Assembly (NCBI GenBank): GCA_030522415.1
Contig: CM060107.1
Location: 6,792,347-6,856,346 of the forward strand
From: Channallabes apus
Lineage: Eukaryota > Chordata > Actinopteri > Siluriformes > Clariidae
DNA length: 64,000 nucleotides
Reading direction: 5' to 3'
Part shown: piece after piece, positions 24,762-35,058 of the stretch
How positions within the stretch are numbered: the stretch's first letter is position 1
Layout: each line of letters opens with the position of its first letter
The notes under the pieces: model-generated
Database searches by the model: none
Seen by the model: only the letters and a program-made list of their open reading frames with translations
What the model was told of the DNA's origin: nothing
Made by a program: the position numbers and the translations under genes

Positions 24762-26694
24762 TGTGCTTCTTTAAAATATTTTTATTTATTTTTCACATTT
24801 CTTTCCAAATTTTTAATTGAAAGCATCTTAGATCGCATTTGGTTGAACCTTGTGTTGCGTTATCATTTGGTCTTATTTTTAAATCCAGTTAAGCTTATAT
24901 TTAGTTGAATCTCTTATTAGTTGTATTTGGGCTTACAGTATATTTGGTGCAATGTGTTTTTTTTTATTTTTTATATCAACAATTTGATCTTATAATCGGT
25001 CTTGTCTTAGATCTTGTGCCATGTGTGACAGAATGCTTGGTGGACTCTTGGCATCAACATATGAGTGACATATTTCATCTGATGACTTTTACAATTGGTC
25101 TGGTCACTCATACCCATCTGTGATCATCTTCTTGGTCTTGTAAGGCTTACAGTAGCTCTGGTTTAAAATATCTCATTCTCTGTTTGTTTTCCTCCCTGTA
25201 TACCCTCATGATCTTAGCTTTTGCCTACACATGGTATGAATGAACAGGTGTTATTAAAAATTGTTTGTTCACCCTTGGACCCGTTAAGTGAAAACAGGTT
25301 GAACAGGAGCGACACTTAAGAGTAAACTCGTAGGCAATTTGATATTCACACACAGTAGAGGGAGCGGCTGCTCACAGCTGAGGTACACTCAGTTTTATGC
25401 AAGGCACATCCCCAACACACCCATCGCCATCTAATGTATTAGGGGCCTTGACTGTATGTAGATTACCCAACAACACTCTGTTCAGGGTGTAGTCCAGCGT
25501 AACTACAGTACACCTTCACCCAGAACAAGAGAACAAAACCCTGGGAAAAACCTGACCTGTAAAATTATTGCCTAGGCAAAAAAAAGCTTCCTGTGAGTTT
25601 ATCCTTCTATCACATCGGGGGACTGAATAAGTGTGAACTGCAATGACAACAGTGCAGCAGAAGTGAAGAACCAACCCACGGACATGAGGATGATGATGAT
25701 GATGATATTTAAAACATATCAAACTTTAAAACGGATGGAAGTCATATTATTTGTAGATTAATGTTCTAATAAGCAAAGATTTTTAGTTTTTAGTTTTAGT
25801 AGAAAGCATCTCGTGTGTATTTCAGCCTCATATGCTATAATGATTTACTGCATGATCTGTTTGGTCTCTGTTTTGCCCCATCAAAATATAAACTTTATAA
25901 AACACACAGTAATAAATATTCATTATGGAGCCACATTTTCCACTTTATTACTCTATCACTAATAATTTGATTCAATCTCATATTTGCTCATATTTTAAGC
26001 ACATGGTGTCGTATTTGGTCTATTTTGTCTAGTATAAACACTCTGAGTATTTAGTCTCATATTTTGGTTATGTTCTTTCATATGTCAGTATTTAGTCTAA
26101 TATTTGGTTTATTTGGCATATTACGTCTAATATTCTCACATATTGACTCTCATAATTGGATTACATAGTCTTTATGTTTGGAGTATTTATTATAATTTTT
26201 AGTTTTTTTATTTTGATAAATAGATTAAAATAATTGGAGTATTTATTCTAATAACATTTTGTTTATTTAGTGTATGTCCAATCTTTGGTGTTTTATCTCA
26301 TATTTATTATAATTTTTGGTGCATTTAGTATTTTTAGTGTTTTGAGTCTATTTCAGTTTATGTTTGGTGTATTTAATTTCAAATTTAGATTGAGTTTTTT
26401 GAGTGTTTAGTTTTTATTGGATGCATCTTGAGTATTTAGTTATATATGTTAGTGCTTTGTTAAAGTTTTCTTTTTTTCTGTCCATAATCCTAAACTCAGG
26501 TTTGCATGAACATATTTATGTAAAGAACTTCACTATAATGTAACACTAAAAAAAACATACAGTAATAAATATTAATTATGGAGCCACATTTTCACTCTAT
26601 AATAATAATAATAATAATAATAATCCTTTCTGCTCCACTTACCCAGGGTGAAACACAGTGCCACAGTGACGATGCACGCCAGGATTTTGCTCAT
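17160..26694 (-). CDS. Ly6/uPAR-family GPI-anchored protein, gene 2 (three exons)
   Basis: Coding exons are 26643-26694 (52 nt), 17695-17805 (111 nt) and 17160-17380 (221 nt including stop). Donors are GTAAGT in both introns; acceptors follow long CT tracts. The 127-residue product has a signal peptide (MSKILACIVTVALCFTL), mature start GYSLQCIKC, ten cysteines with the C-terminal CC...CN pattern, NQT and NST sequons, and a hydrophobic tail (LTLAIASLASLLLAKALV) expected to be replaced by a GPI anchor. Exon lengths and phases for exons 1 and 2 equal those of gene 1 at 5453-6539, so the two are tandem duplicates with diverged sequence. It should act outside the cell as a membrane-tethered three-finger protein; the ligand is unknown. 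Intron 1 is 8.8 kb against 0.5 kb in gene 1. Confidence 0.9.
17814..17910. repeat. CT(GA) and ATT microsatellites beside the exon 2 acceptor
   Basis: A near-pure GA run on the plus strand (CT on the coding strand) directly abuts the exon 2 splice acceptor and is followed by an ATT run. It doubles as the polypyrimidine tract. Confidence 0.95.
21770..21812. repeat. TTTC microsatellite
   Basis: About ten perfect CTTT units in the Ly6 gene 2 intron. Confidence 0.97.
23290..23475 (+). repeat. L2-like LINE 3' UTR fragment
   Basis: The order CTCAGGGAGTTTTCC, GCTTGCTCATCAGGGA, GTTGTTAAAAGTGCTATAT, then AATAAAATTAAATTTAATTG parallels the 3' UTR of the full-length LINE at 39067-39450 (minus sense there). 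It is 5'-truncated, as is usual for LINE insertions. Confidence 0.75.
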
Positions 26695-26784
26695 ACTTGC
26701 AGTAGATGTGGGTTTTGCCTTTCTGTCCTCTGAAGATTAATAAAGTGGAAATAAAGTCCAGACTTAGTGCGCCTGCAGAGATCC

Positions 26785-26965
26785 GCTAGGTTTTATAGCG
26801 CGTGCCGCCCCGAGGCTGGGAGGCTCAGTCGGCTCCGTCCCTCACCGCCACACGCTCCCTCCTCACGCGCACTGCGCAGGGCGCCGCCTAGCCACGCGTC
26901 AACCGCCTGCGTAGGGCACTAGGTGTGTGATAGGGACACAGCCTCACACGCCTCAGGTAGAGTCT
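26785..26965 (-). promoter_or_regulatory. CpG-rich TATA promoter of Ly6 gene 2
   Basis: TATAAAA (minus strand, 26791-26797) lies about 100 bases upstream of the ATG. The sequence just upstream (26798-26920) is locally GC- and CpG-rich, unlike the surrounding AT-rich DNA. Initiation near 26765 would give a short 5' UTR. Confidence 0.65.
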
Positions 26966-27013
26966 GTCAGTGAGGCGAGTCTGAGGAGAAAAGCTGTGTT
27001 TCATACACAACAC

Positions 27014-27016
<3 letters not shown>

Positions 27017-27047
<31 letters not shown>
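27017..27047. repeat. CA microsatellite
   Basis: Perfect CA run upstream of the Ly6 gene 2 promoter. Confidence 0.95.
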
Positions 27048-27049
<2 letters not shown>

Positions 27050-27159
27050 CACTTACTGTATTTATTAGCAATATTATATTAAAATGTGTATAAAGTAACA
27101 AATTATAAAGTAAAAGTGTACAAATTCTGAAATGCTATCTTGGTATTAGTTAAACTTTA

Positions 27160-27160
27160 A

Positions 27161-27210
<50 letters not shown>

Positions 27211-27332
27211 ACTACAGGCAAATGGGGAACACCAACTAGCCTCATGTGGGAGGAAACTGGAGGACCAAGTACCTTCTCAACACTGGAGGTGCGAGGACAC
27301 AGTGCTAACCACTACTCCACCGTGAAGCCAAT
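27160..27332 (-). repeat. CT/CA microsatellite and decayed SINE family B fragment
   Basis: A CT run passes into a CA run (27160-27212). Next come recognisable pieces of SINE family B in minus sense (GGGAACACCAACTAGCCT, GTGGGAGGAAACTGGAGG, GTGCTAACCACTACTCCACC). The core is deleted. Confidence 0.7.
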
Positions 27333-29988
27333 TTTACATGCATCCATCCATCCATACATCCATCCATCGAGGAACGCCTGTCCATTAGGGACCACAGAGG
27401 TCAATGGTGACCATTGTAGGACGTGGTGTAAATGTTAACCCACTGCTATGTATGTCGTTGTCACGGCAACATAAACAACTCCAGCGGAAAGTATAAATAA
27501 GTATAAATAATCAGCAATGATTATTCTCCCACAAATCCGATTTTGTTTGTTTGGTGCAGAAAGGAAGCGCAGGAAACATGTGTGTGTGATCATGATGTTT
27601 AGGGCAAGGAAAACCTTGTCATTGAGTCATAGCAAGGCGTGGTCTAATTAAGAACAATGGTGTGGAAAAGACGTCAATATTTTATGCTAAAAACTAAATG
27701 AATGGCATGTTCTATGATCCTTTAAAAAAAATACAATGAACAGGCAATCACTGACTCATTACACAAAAACCACAGGCTCTATAGACTCTCGGACAATGAG
27801 GACTAATGCAGGACATGCAAACACTGCGGAGTAATGACACAAGCTATTGACTAATAGGTCACTAACAATCAAGAGAATGCAACCAGAAGACAATGACCAA
27901 CTTAGGAAATTGGACGTTAAAATGCTGGAGGGAAGCCAGCTGCATCAAAACAGTGGTGGACTTTATTTCTTATCTTGGTGAGCAGAGGTCAAAGATGTTA
28001 GCTAAAATTACTCACATGGTTACTGCACTGAAGTCATGCAGTAAGTCTGAAGTCAATAGACTAGGGAGGTACTCTAGTACTACAATGATGTGTTAAAGGT
28101 TATCTAAAGTTTAATAGTTAGGAATTAGAATAGAATTAGAAAATTACTCCTCACTAAGTCCTCCAAAAAGTTGGGCGAATGCAGTATAAGAGCTTGTACA
28201 ACTTGGCAGGAACGCCGTAGAAACATGCCATGCTTTTTTGAAAATGATTTTAATAACGTTTTCACATTAGGCACGATTGATTCGTACCATGCCTAGGAAT
28301 TATTTATTTGCCCCTCCCAACTCCGCCACTGTCCAACGCTCAAATAATTTTTACCCTTTGTTCTCACTGGTGTGTCGTCCACCATTAAACATGAAAAGAG
28401 AAAAGAAGAAGTTAATCTTTGCAATCAAAATCAATCGTGGAGTCAAGATTTCTCAGTAATGATCCCAGGGCTTTAATGACAACAACTGCCAAAAGAAGCC
28501 TGGTGAGGACGTGGTTGAAGCAATGACACATGAAGAACTTAATAAGGAAGTAGTAACGACAGTATTACCCAGTTAATGGCGTAATTAGGTATTACGAGCA
28601 TGGCGCAGATGAAAAAGACTGAAAGAATGTATCTCTACTGTACATTCACATTGTAATTCCATTTAAATTTGATTTGGGTAAAAAACTAATAACATAATTA
28701 CTCATTTAATTCAGAGATCTAATCATAGTGCATAAAAAGGCAAAATTCCAACTTCAACAATGCAGTGTACAATCATTATATTTGTTCAATATTTGTTCTG
28801 AATGGAAAAACACTCTTTGCATCATTTATAATGCTGTAAATTGCTATTTATTGTGGTTGTATATTCCAGATTAAATAGAAATTCAAGCGTTTAAAATTCA
28901 ATGCAAAAATATTGGCTTGCTGCAAATTGCTGTTTGAAAATATAAATTCAATTGTTAAAAATACCATCGTTATTATTTTCCAACATCACACAGTCAGGCT
29001 GGCAAAATTCAGGTAGAAAAAAAATGATGTCGTCACTGGGATATCACATGAAGAGCAATGGATTGCCGATTGCTGCTGTCCATTCTGCAGTCTACGTTAA
29101 AGTCCAGTCTAGTTCTTGGGGAACTACTTGTCTTCAGGAAACAACACTTCTATCAAACTTCATATGATCTCTCCCTTGCTACAGATGTAATCACTACATA
29201 GGCACACTAGATGTGCATTCTTTCATTCAAATGCGATAGCGATGGCTTTCCTTTCATCCTTGCTCAGTAATGCAAATAAAGTCGCGTGCAGCAACAAGAT
29301 CCATTGCGATCCATTTCCTTAACAGCAGCAACAACAATCCTACTTTTGACACTTTGTTGAATTTATATTGCTTAATACTTTTTGCCTCTCTGTCTTCTTT
29401 CCATTGCAATGCGTATATTTACTTCACTTCATGCTTGCATCAAATATATATAAGCACTCTAAACTCTACAGCGTCTAACCTGAATGTGATATAACATCAG
29501 AGCGAACACCACATGAATCATAAGTAATTAACTTGTCATTGCTCTTATTTATACAGCACGGCAAAACCAAAACAAAAAGAAAGCATCACACCCATCCAGC
29601 CTTGATACTGCTACTGAATCAGTCATGTAAAATCATGTAAATATCCACAGCGAAGAAGATTCAATTTATTCCATGCAGCTCACACATTATATATGTACAA
29701 ATTATGTCCTCTATTAATCGATAAATTATTTTGTCCTAAGCATCATCATTCACTGTATATTTAACAATTCTCTTTCTCTAACTTCATTATCTTTAGTATT
29801 CAGTCTTTTTATTATGTATTTGTATCATGTATCATAGCTTTATAGGTTTTTAAAAATATATGTTTTAGGAATAAAGTTTGTATGTTTCTTTCTATTTTTA
29901 AATTGTTCAGCTCTTTGGTTTCCTCTACCAAGTGAAAGTCCTTGTACACTTTGTACTTTGTAAATTCTGATTCTGTCTAACTCTCATT
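27333..29988. other. Unrecognised intergenic sequence
   Basis: Short frames only, none with domain-like composition. A TCCA-rich run lies at 27342-27367. No repeat was recognised. Confidence 0.4.
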
Positions 29989-30091
29989 GTCTCATCATCT
30001 ATACCGCTTTATCCTGTGTACAGAGTCTATCCCAGGGGACTTAGGGCATGAGGCGGGGTACACCCTGGACAAGGTGCTAATCCATCGCAGG

Positions 30092-30163
<72 letters not shown>

Positions 30164-30335
30164 TGGGAAATTTGGGAACGGCAATTATCCTAATCTGCAT
30201 GTATTTGGACTGTGGGAGGAAACCGGAGTACCCGGAGAAAACCCACCTAGCACAGGGAGAACATGCAAACTCCATCGAACCTGGCCAGGAATCGAACCTG
30301 GACCCTGGAAATGCAAGGTGACAGTGCTAACCACA
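29989..30335 (-). repeat. SINE family B with an expanded internal CA tract
   Basis: Recognisable head (30250-30335) and tail (29990-30080) of family B. The short internal CA section seen in sibling copies has become about 69 bases of perfect CA (30092-30160). Confidence 0.85.
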
Positions 30336-30858
30336 AAATTCTGTCTAACTCATGTTAGGAAAAAGACTTTCATCACTTTCTGAGGTTTGTTCTTTGCTTA
30401 TGCTGAACTACTGAATTTATTTGGAGCTGGGGCCAAGAGAATAACATCCAGGAAGGGGGTACATTTTATGTCATTCACTTTTTCCTAACTAGAGTTAAAC
30501 TGTGAATGTAACTAAGAAATTGTGAATTGTGAATATTAAAAATTCACAATTTATTTATCACATACACATTAAAATGCTTGTACGACTGCTGATGACCTAA
30601 AATTAAAAATAGAGCTTTCAAATAAACAATGTAAAGCATAAAATAAGAGAAACATATTATAAAAATACAGACATATAGAAAACTATAGAAAAACTTTAGC
30701 TGTAAAAATTTACAATTTGTACAAATAATAAAATAAAATAGAATTGAAGTGAAATTGCATTTGGATATGGAAAAGTATGTCCAGACATGACCAGGATAGT
30801 TCAAAGGTAAATGGTATGAGTGGCCAAAAGTATTAAGACATTTATTACAGGGCTCTCT
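30336..30858. other. Unrecognised AT-rich sequence
   Basis: No gene or repeat was identified. Confidence 0.35.
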
Positions 30859-31010
30859 GTAGGGAATTGGTGGCTCAGTGGTAGGTTTCTCGTCTGACAT
30901 GCGTCGATTCTGAGCTAATGTCCAAACTGGAACCTTTGATTGCAGCTAGCGTAAATCCTGTGCCAAGTTGTTGTGCGGATCAGATGGCGACCACTTGTCA
31001 GGAGCAGCAA
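30859..31010 (+). repeat. Decayed tRNA-derived SINE (family C)
   Basis: GGTGGCTCAGTGGTAGGTTTCTC resembles a pol III A-box region; GTAAATCCTGTGCCAAGTTG and GATGGCGACCAC match the body of a common teleost SINE. Related antisense pieces occur at 36725-36890 and 54655-54780. Confidence 0.55.
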
Positions 31011-31990
31011 AAAGACTGACAACAACATTATAATTCTCCCTGTGCACAGAACATGTGATGTCACTAATAAGCTCTGGTGTAGGTTTTGTCTTAGCTACTT
31101 TTGTTAATTTATGTTGTACTGTATGTAGCTCCTTGGTCATGTGTACTGAACTGTCTATAGATAAAATAACAACAAAAGCCTACTCGACCTGACTTGACTT
31201 GACCCGACTTACACCTGGCTGAAGAATACAACTACAGTATGTGGCAGGATTTTTACATTTAGAAGGACATGATGTTCAGGAAGCAATGAAGGTTGTATTG
31301 ATTACATCTGGGGAGGGGGGGGATATCCATGGCACAGAGACCAAATGTTTTTCTTAAACAGTTAGTTAGAAGTGCTGTGCTCCGCGGGCAAGTATTTCAC
31401 AGCGAAGTAGACAGCACACAGAGTACACTTTAAAGTACACCGTGGAATGGCCCGCAGCAATCGGCTTAAATTCAATAGAATTTTAAGTGCTGGAATTACA
31501 TTTTAATTTGAAATATACAGCAACATTTCCCCCTTTCCATTCAAATTGCAAAGCAGGCAAAATAATTTTTATCGTTTTTATTTCAGTTTTTTGAAGTTAT
31601 ACACAGAACCCTGGGCAATGCATGAATAGATAGCTACATATTATTACCTTAATAAGGTATAAAAATTTTTTTTTTACCCAATTTACTCCAGTTTTCTCCA
31701 GTTAGTACCTTGTGTCCGTATCGTACAGCAGCATCACAGGGTGGATTAACACACACTGTACAAAGTGCTATCCATCTTATTTGCTATTCAAAGTGCTACT
31801 CATCTGTGAACATGAGCTCACAGACATCCATGAATGGTTAATGTTTCTGTGGCACCTACAGAACTTCCGGAGACAGATTTTGTTTGTGGCATCGTCAAGT
31901 TTCAAACTCCTGATGTCGTCTTTTCCATCACTTTAAAGCGCTTTTCGTCCATTTTACTGAAACTCCACAATCCACTTCATACAGTATCTA
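31011..31990. other. Unrecognised intergenic sequence
   Basis: No gene or clear repeat; a poly-T run lies near 31665. Confidence 0.35.
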
Positions 31991-31995
31991 TCTCC

Positions 31996-32395
31996 AACGA
32001 TCAGCCATAACACTGTACCAGTGATGCCCTGTGTGTTTTGATACCTTTCAATCACAACCAGCATTAACCTTTTTCTCAATCAGATCTACACTGGTGCTAC
32101 TATTGAATTGGACTATACGGGTCAGCCTTCACTCACCATGTACTGTACATCAGTGAGCCTTGGCTGCCCATTACGCTGACTCAAGTTTAAAAGTTTCCCT
32201 TCCTTGGATCACTTTTGGTATGTCCTGACCACTTCAGACCAGGAACATCCCACAAGAGCTGCAGTTTTGGAGTGGTTCTGACTCAGTCTTCTAGCCATTA
32301 CAATTCTGCACAATTCTGCTTCCAATGCGCCAACTTCAGATGCTGCCTAATATATCCCACCCACTTAACTGCCACTGTAATGAGATATTTTGACT
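31996..32395 (-). mobile_element. Internally deleted Tc1-like element, minus orientation
   Basis: In minus sense it runs from GTGGGTGGGATATATTAGGC through AATGGCTAGAAGACTGAGTC and GCAGCTCTTGTGGGATGTTC to TTATGGCTGATCG. This is the same family as 7978-8503. Most of the transposase core is missing. It abuts a plus-oriented relative starting near 32396, giving a head-to-head pair. Confidence 0.7.
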
Positions 32396-32796
32396 GTAGC
32401 TACTGTGACAAGCACCAAAGTATGATGGCTAGACACCAGAATCAGAGTCCACAGTGATCAGGGCCTACTCCAAGTGATTCATGGAAGGAAAACCAGTGAA
32501 GCATCAATGGGGACATGAACAGCCAAGGCTCACTGATGTACATGGGGGGGCGAAAGCCGGCCCTTGTAGTCCAAACCATGAGAAGAGCTACTGTAGATCA
32601 GGGCCCGGTTTCTCGAAAGCTTCTTATCGCTAAGTAGTTCTTAAGTTGTACCTTAACCTCTCTCTTAACGTTATGGCGCATTTCCCGAAACGTTCTTATG
32701 CTAAGTACTGTATCTCATAGCTAAGTCACACGTTCGTAAGGTTGGTCTGGACCAACCTTAACTCATTCTTAGCGTAGTTTCAGCTCAAGATGCTAG

Positions 32797-33018
32797 AATA
32801 ATAAGGGGCTGAATAATTACGCACACCCCACTTTTCAGTTATTTATTAGTAAAAAATGTTTGGAATCATAAATGATTTTCGTTCCACTTCGCACATGTAC
32901 ACCACTTTGTATTGATCTTTCATGTGGAATTCCAATAAAATTGATTCATGTTTGTGGCTGTAATGTGACAAAATGTGGAAAAGTTCAAAGGGGCTGAATA
33001 CTTTTGCAAGCCACTGTA
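32797..33018 (+). repeat. Tc1 terminal fragment
   Basis: It ends CTGAATACTTTTGCAAGCCACTGTA-like, a typical Tc1 right terminus, and carries a related GGGGCTGAATAATTACGCAC at its left. About 220 bp, no coding. Confidence 0.6.
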
Positions 33019-33119
33019 TCTCACCTATGAGGTTTGACTCACTGTGAGATGCGGTGCTATACACCTATCTCACCTCCTGTAAGTAGGGTTCATCGTGATT
33101 CACCCAGAGTTTTTGCGCT

Positions 33120-33417
33120 GTGATTACGTTTCCATCTTTCCGCGTGAAAAATTAAACGTAAAATTTTTTTGCCGGTCCTCGCGGAAGCTTCCAGACCTTG
33201 CAGAACTTCGCGGAACATTAAAGGAACGTCGCGGGCAATCGCGGCAGCTCACGGTGCCTAACACTGTGATTCAAGCCGCACAGGTGAGATAGCGGTATTA
33301 GTTACCGTGAGCCGCCTCGAGTGAACGCCCAACGGTCCGCGAAGACCTGCAAGGTCCTCGAGCTTCCGCATGTTAAATATGTTTAATTTTTAAAAGGAAA
33401 CGTAACCACGGCACCAA
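33120..33417. repeat. Foldback (long inverted-repeat) segment
   Basis: The left arm (33120-33263: GATTACGTTTCC, GGAAGCTTCCAGACCTTGCA, CGGCAGCTCACGGTG) is matched in reverse complement by 33291-33417 (CACCGTGAGCCG-like, TGCAAGGTCCTCGAGCTTCC, GGAAACGTAACC). The imperfect arms of about 125-140 bases flank a loop of some 30 bases. Confidence 0.75.
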
Positions 33418-33826
33418 AACTCGCGCTGAATCATGATGAACCGCACTTATGGTCCCTGTGCGAAACCACGTAGGTGAGATAGGGGTATTAAACCTCCACT
33501 CTGTCAACTCATCGTATTCATTCCATAAGTGTGCTATACAACCCCAACAACTGACACTTCACATTGTTTCTGAAGCTGGTGAAGAGTGTTGTCAGCTGTT
33601 TGTCCATCAACTATGATTGTATACCCGGTTCATTTCACCGTCACTACAGGTTGCATGAAAATATTAGCGACAGTTTGGTGATTTAATTTTTATATTCGTC
33701 TATTATGGCAAGTTAACCCATGTTGAAATAAATGCTATTAAAATAATTTAGTGCAATGTTTAATTTGCATAGAAAGTGCTGTCTTTCTTAACGCTGTCAT
33801 GCAAAAGGAGTGAAAAATCGATTCCT
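33413..33826 (+). repeat. Unclassified dispersed repeat R1, copy 2
   Basis: Matches 13731-14147 over its whole length. This copy lies inside the inverted-repeat element and next to the foldback segment. Confidence 0.85.
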
Positions 33827-34157
33827 GAGCCACGGATGTCAGCTAATTCAGGACCTTCACTGTAGACAGTGCAGCGTAACGTCGGACGTGAGAGGCAGCG
33901 ACTTAAGAAGACTCCTAAGAGACAGTTCGAGAAATACACTTAGAAAAGTTATCACTTAACGTAAGATATATCTTAAGAGTCTTCTTAGCGCGCGAATAGT
34001 GTGCGTTATCGAGAAACCAGCCCCAGATTGCTGGAAAAGTTAGTGCTGGTTGCAGTAGAAAGTGTCAAAACACACAGCACGTCATTGTTCTGGTTGCAGA
34101 AGAGAGGACCTACATATTATTAGGCATGTGGTCATAATGTTATGGCTGATTGGTGTA

Positions 34158-34686
34158 TTGTTTCTGGTTAATATATTTATGTAACTTACTCTGTTTCAGC
34201 TAGTAAGAGTTATAATTTCAGTAAATGAAACACACACACACAATGGAGTGTAAGGATATTCTCTCCTGATTCACAAGCATGTCAAATGCACATCTTTCGG
34301 GTATACAGTACACAGGGCTGCTGTGGGAATCAGTCACACTTTAACAGCGATACATTAAAAGGTTGAACCTGCTCAACTTCACCATGAAGCAGAACATTAC
34401 AGTCAATTATTATTACCATTATTGTTGTTATTATTATTATTTCATTTACAGAAAGTAGCTAAGACAAAAAACAAAAAAGGTTCTTGTTTGTAAAAGAATA
34501 TTTGTAAAATATTTTAAATATTTTCACTTCATTAATTTCAGTAAATGAAGAATGTTCATATCACATTACATGACATGACATCACATCACATCACATCGGG
34601 GTGACACCCATGACACTTTTTTACTTGTTGGTTTTCTTTCTTTCTTTCCTCTTCTACGTTTTATTTTTTGATAATTTTCGTTCTAG
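34158..34686. other. Unrecognised intergenic sequence
   Basis: ATT-rich and CATCA-rich short runs only. Confidence 0.35.
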
Positions 34687-35058
34687 GCGGCGCGGTGGTG
34701 TAGTGGTTAGTACTGTTGCCTTGCATCTCCAGGGTCTGGGTTCGATTCCCCGGCCAGGCTCGATTCCCGTCTCTGTGTGCATGGAGTTTGCATGTTCTCC
34801 CCGTGCTTGGTGGGTTTCCTCCAGGTACTCCGGTTTCCTCCCACAGTCCAAAGATATGCAGGTTAGGCTAATTGGCGTTCCTAAAATTGCCCGTAGTGTG
34901 TGATTGGGTGTGTAAGTGTGTGTATGTGTGTGTGCCCTGCGATGGATTGGCACCCTGTCCAGGGTGTACCCCGCCTAGTGCCCGAAGTCTCCTGGGATAG
35001 GCTCCAGGTCCCCCGCGACCCTGAACACAGGATTAAGCGGTATAGAAGATGAGTGAAT
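34687..35058 (+). repeat. tRNA-like SINE (family B), full-length, plus strand
   Basis: Clear head GGCGGCGCGGTGGTGTAGTG, B-box GGTTCGATTCC, core and GATTAAGCGGTATAGAAGAT tail. The best-preserved copy for defining the family. Confidence 0.9.

Larger units (their letters stand above)
17806..26642 (-). other. Large first intron of Ly6 gene 2
   Basis: No other coding exon is convincing inside it. It holds GT/CA runs (20096-20128, 20399-20438, 24618-24643, 24727-24757), a TTTC run (21770-21812), an AAT/AAC run (24448-24517), a LINE 3' fragment (about 23290-23475), many degenerate TGATTCA-like motifs (18530-21900) and a degenerate TATTTAGT/ATTTGGT-type repeat (24830-26450). Confidence 0.7.
32601..34024. 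mobile_element. Unclassified terminal-inverted-repeat element
   Basis: The left end GGGCCCGGTTTCTCGAAAGC and the right end, reverse-complemented as GGGGCTGGTTTCTCGATAAC, form imperfect inverted repeats, with further TTAAG/CTTAAG-rich inverted blocks inside each end. It interrupts the Tc1-like relic. No transposase is encoded, so it is non-autonomous. Its interior holds a Tc1 end fragment, a foldback segment and repeat R1. Confidence 0.65.
32396..34157 (+). mobile_element. Tc1-like relic, plus orientation, split by another transposon
   Basis: The left half (32440-32600: ATGGCTAGACACCAGAATCA, GCCAAGGCTCACTGATG, GAGCTACTGTAGATCA) continues at 34025 (AGATTGCTGGAAAAGTTAGT) and ends with GTGGTCATAATGTTATGGCT near 34125-34157. 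The 1.4 kb between is a separate element. Confidence 0.7.
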
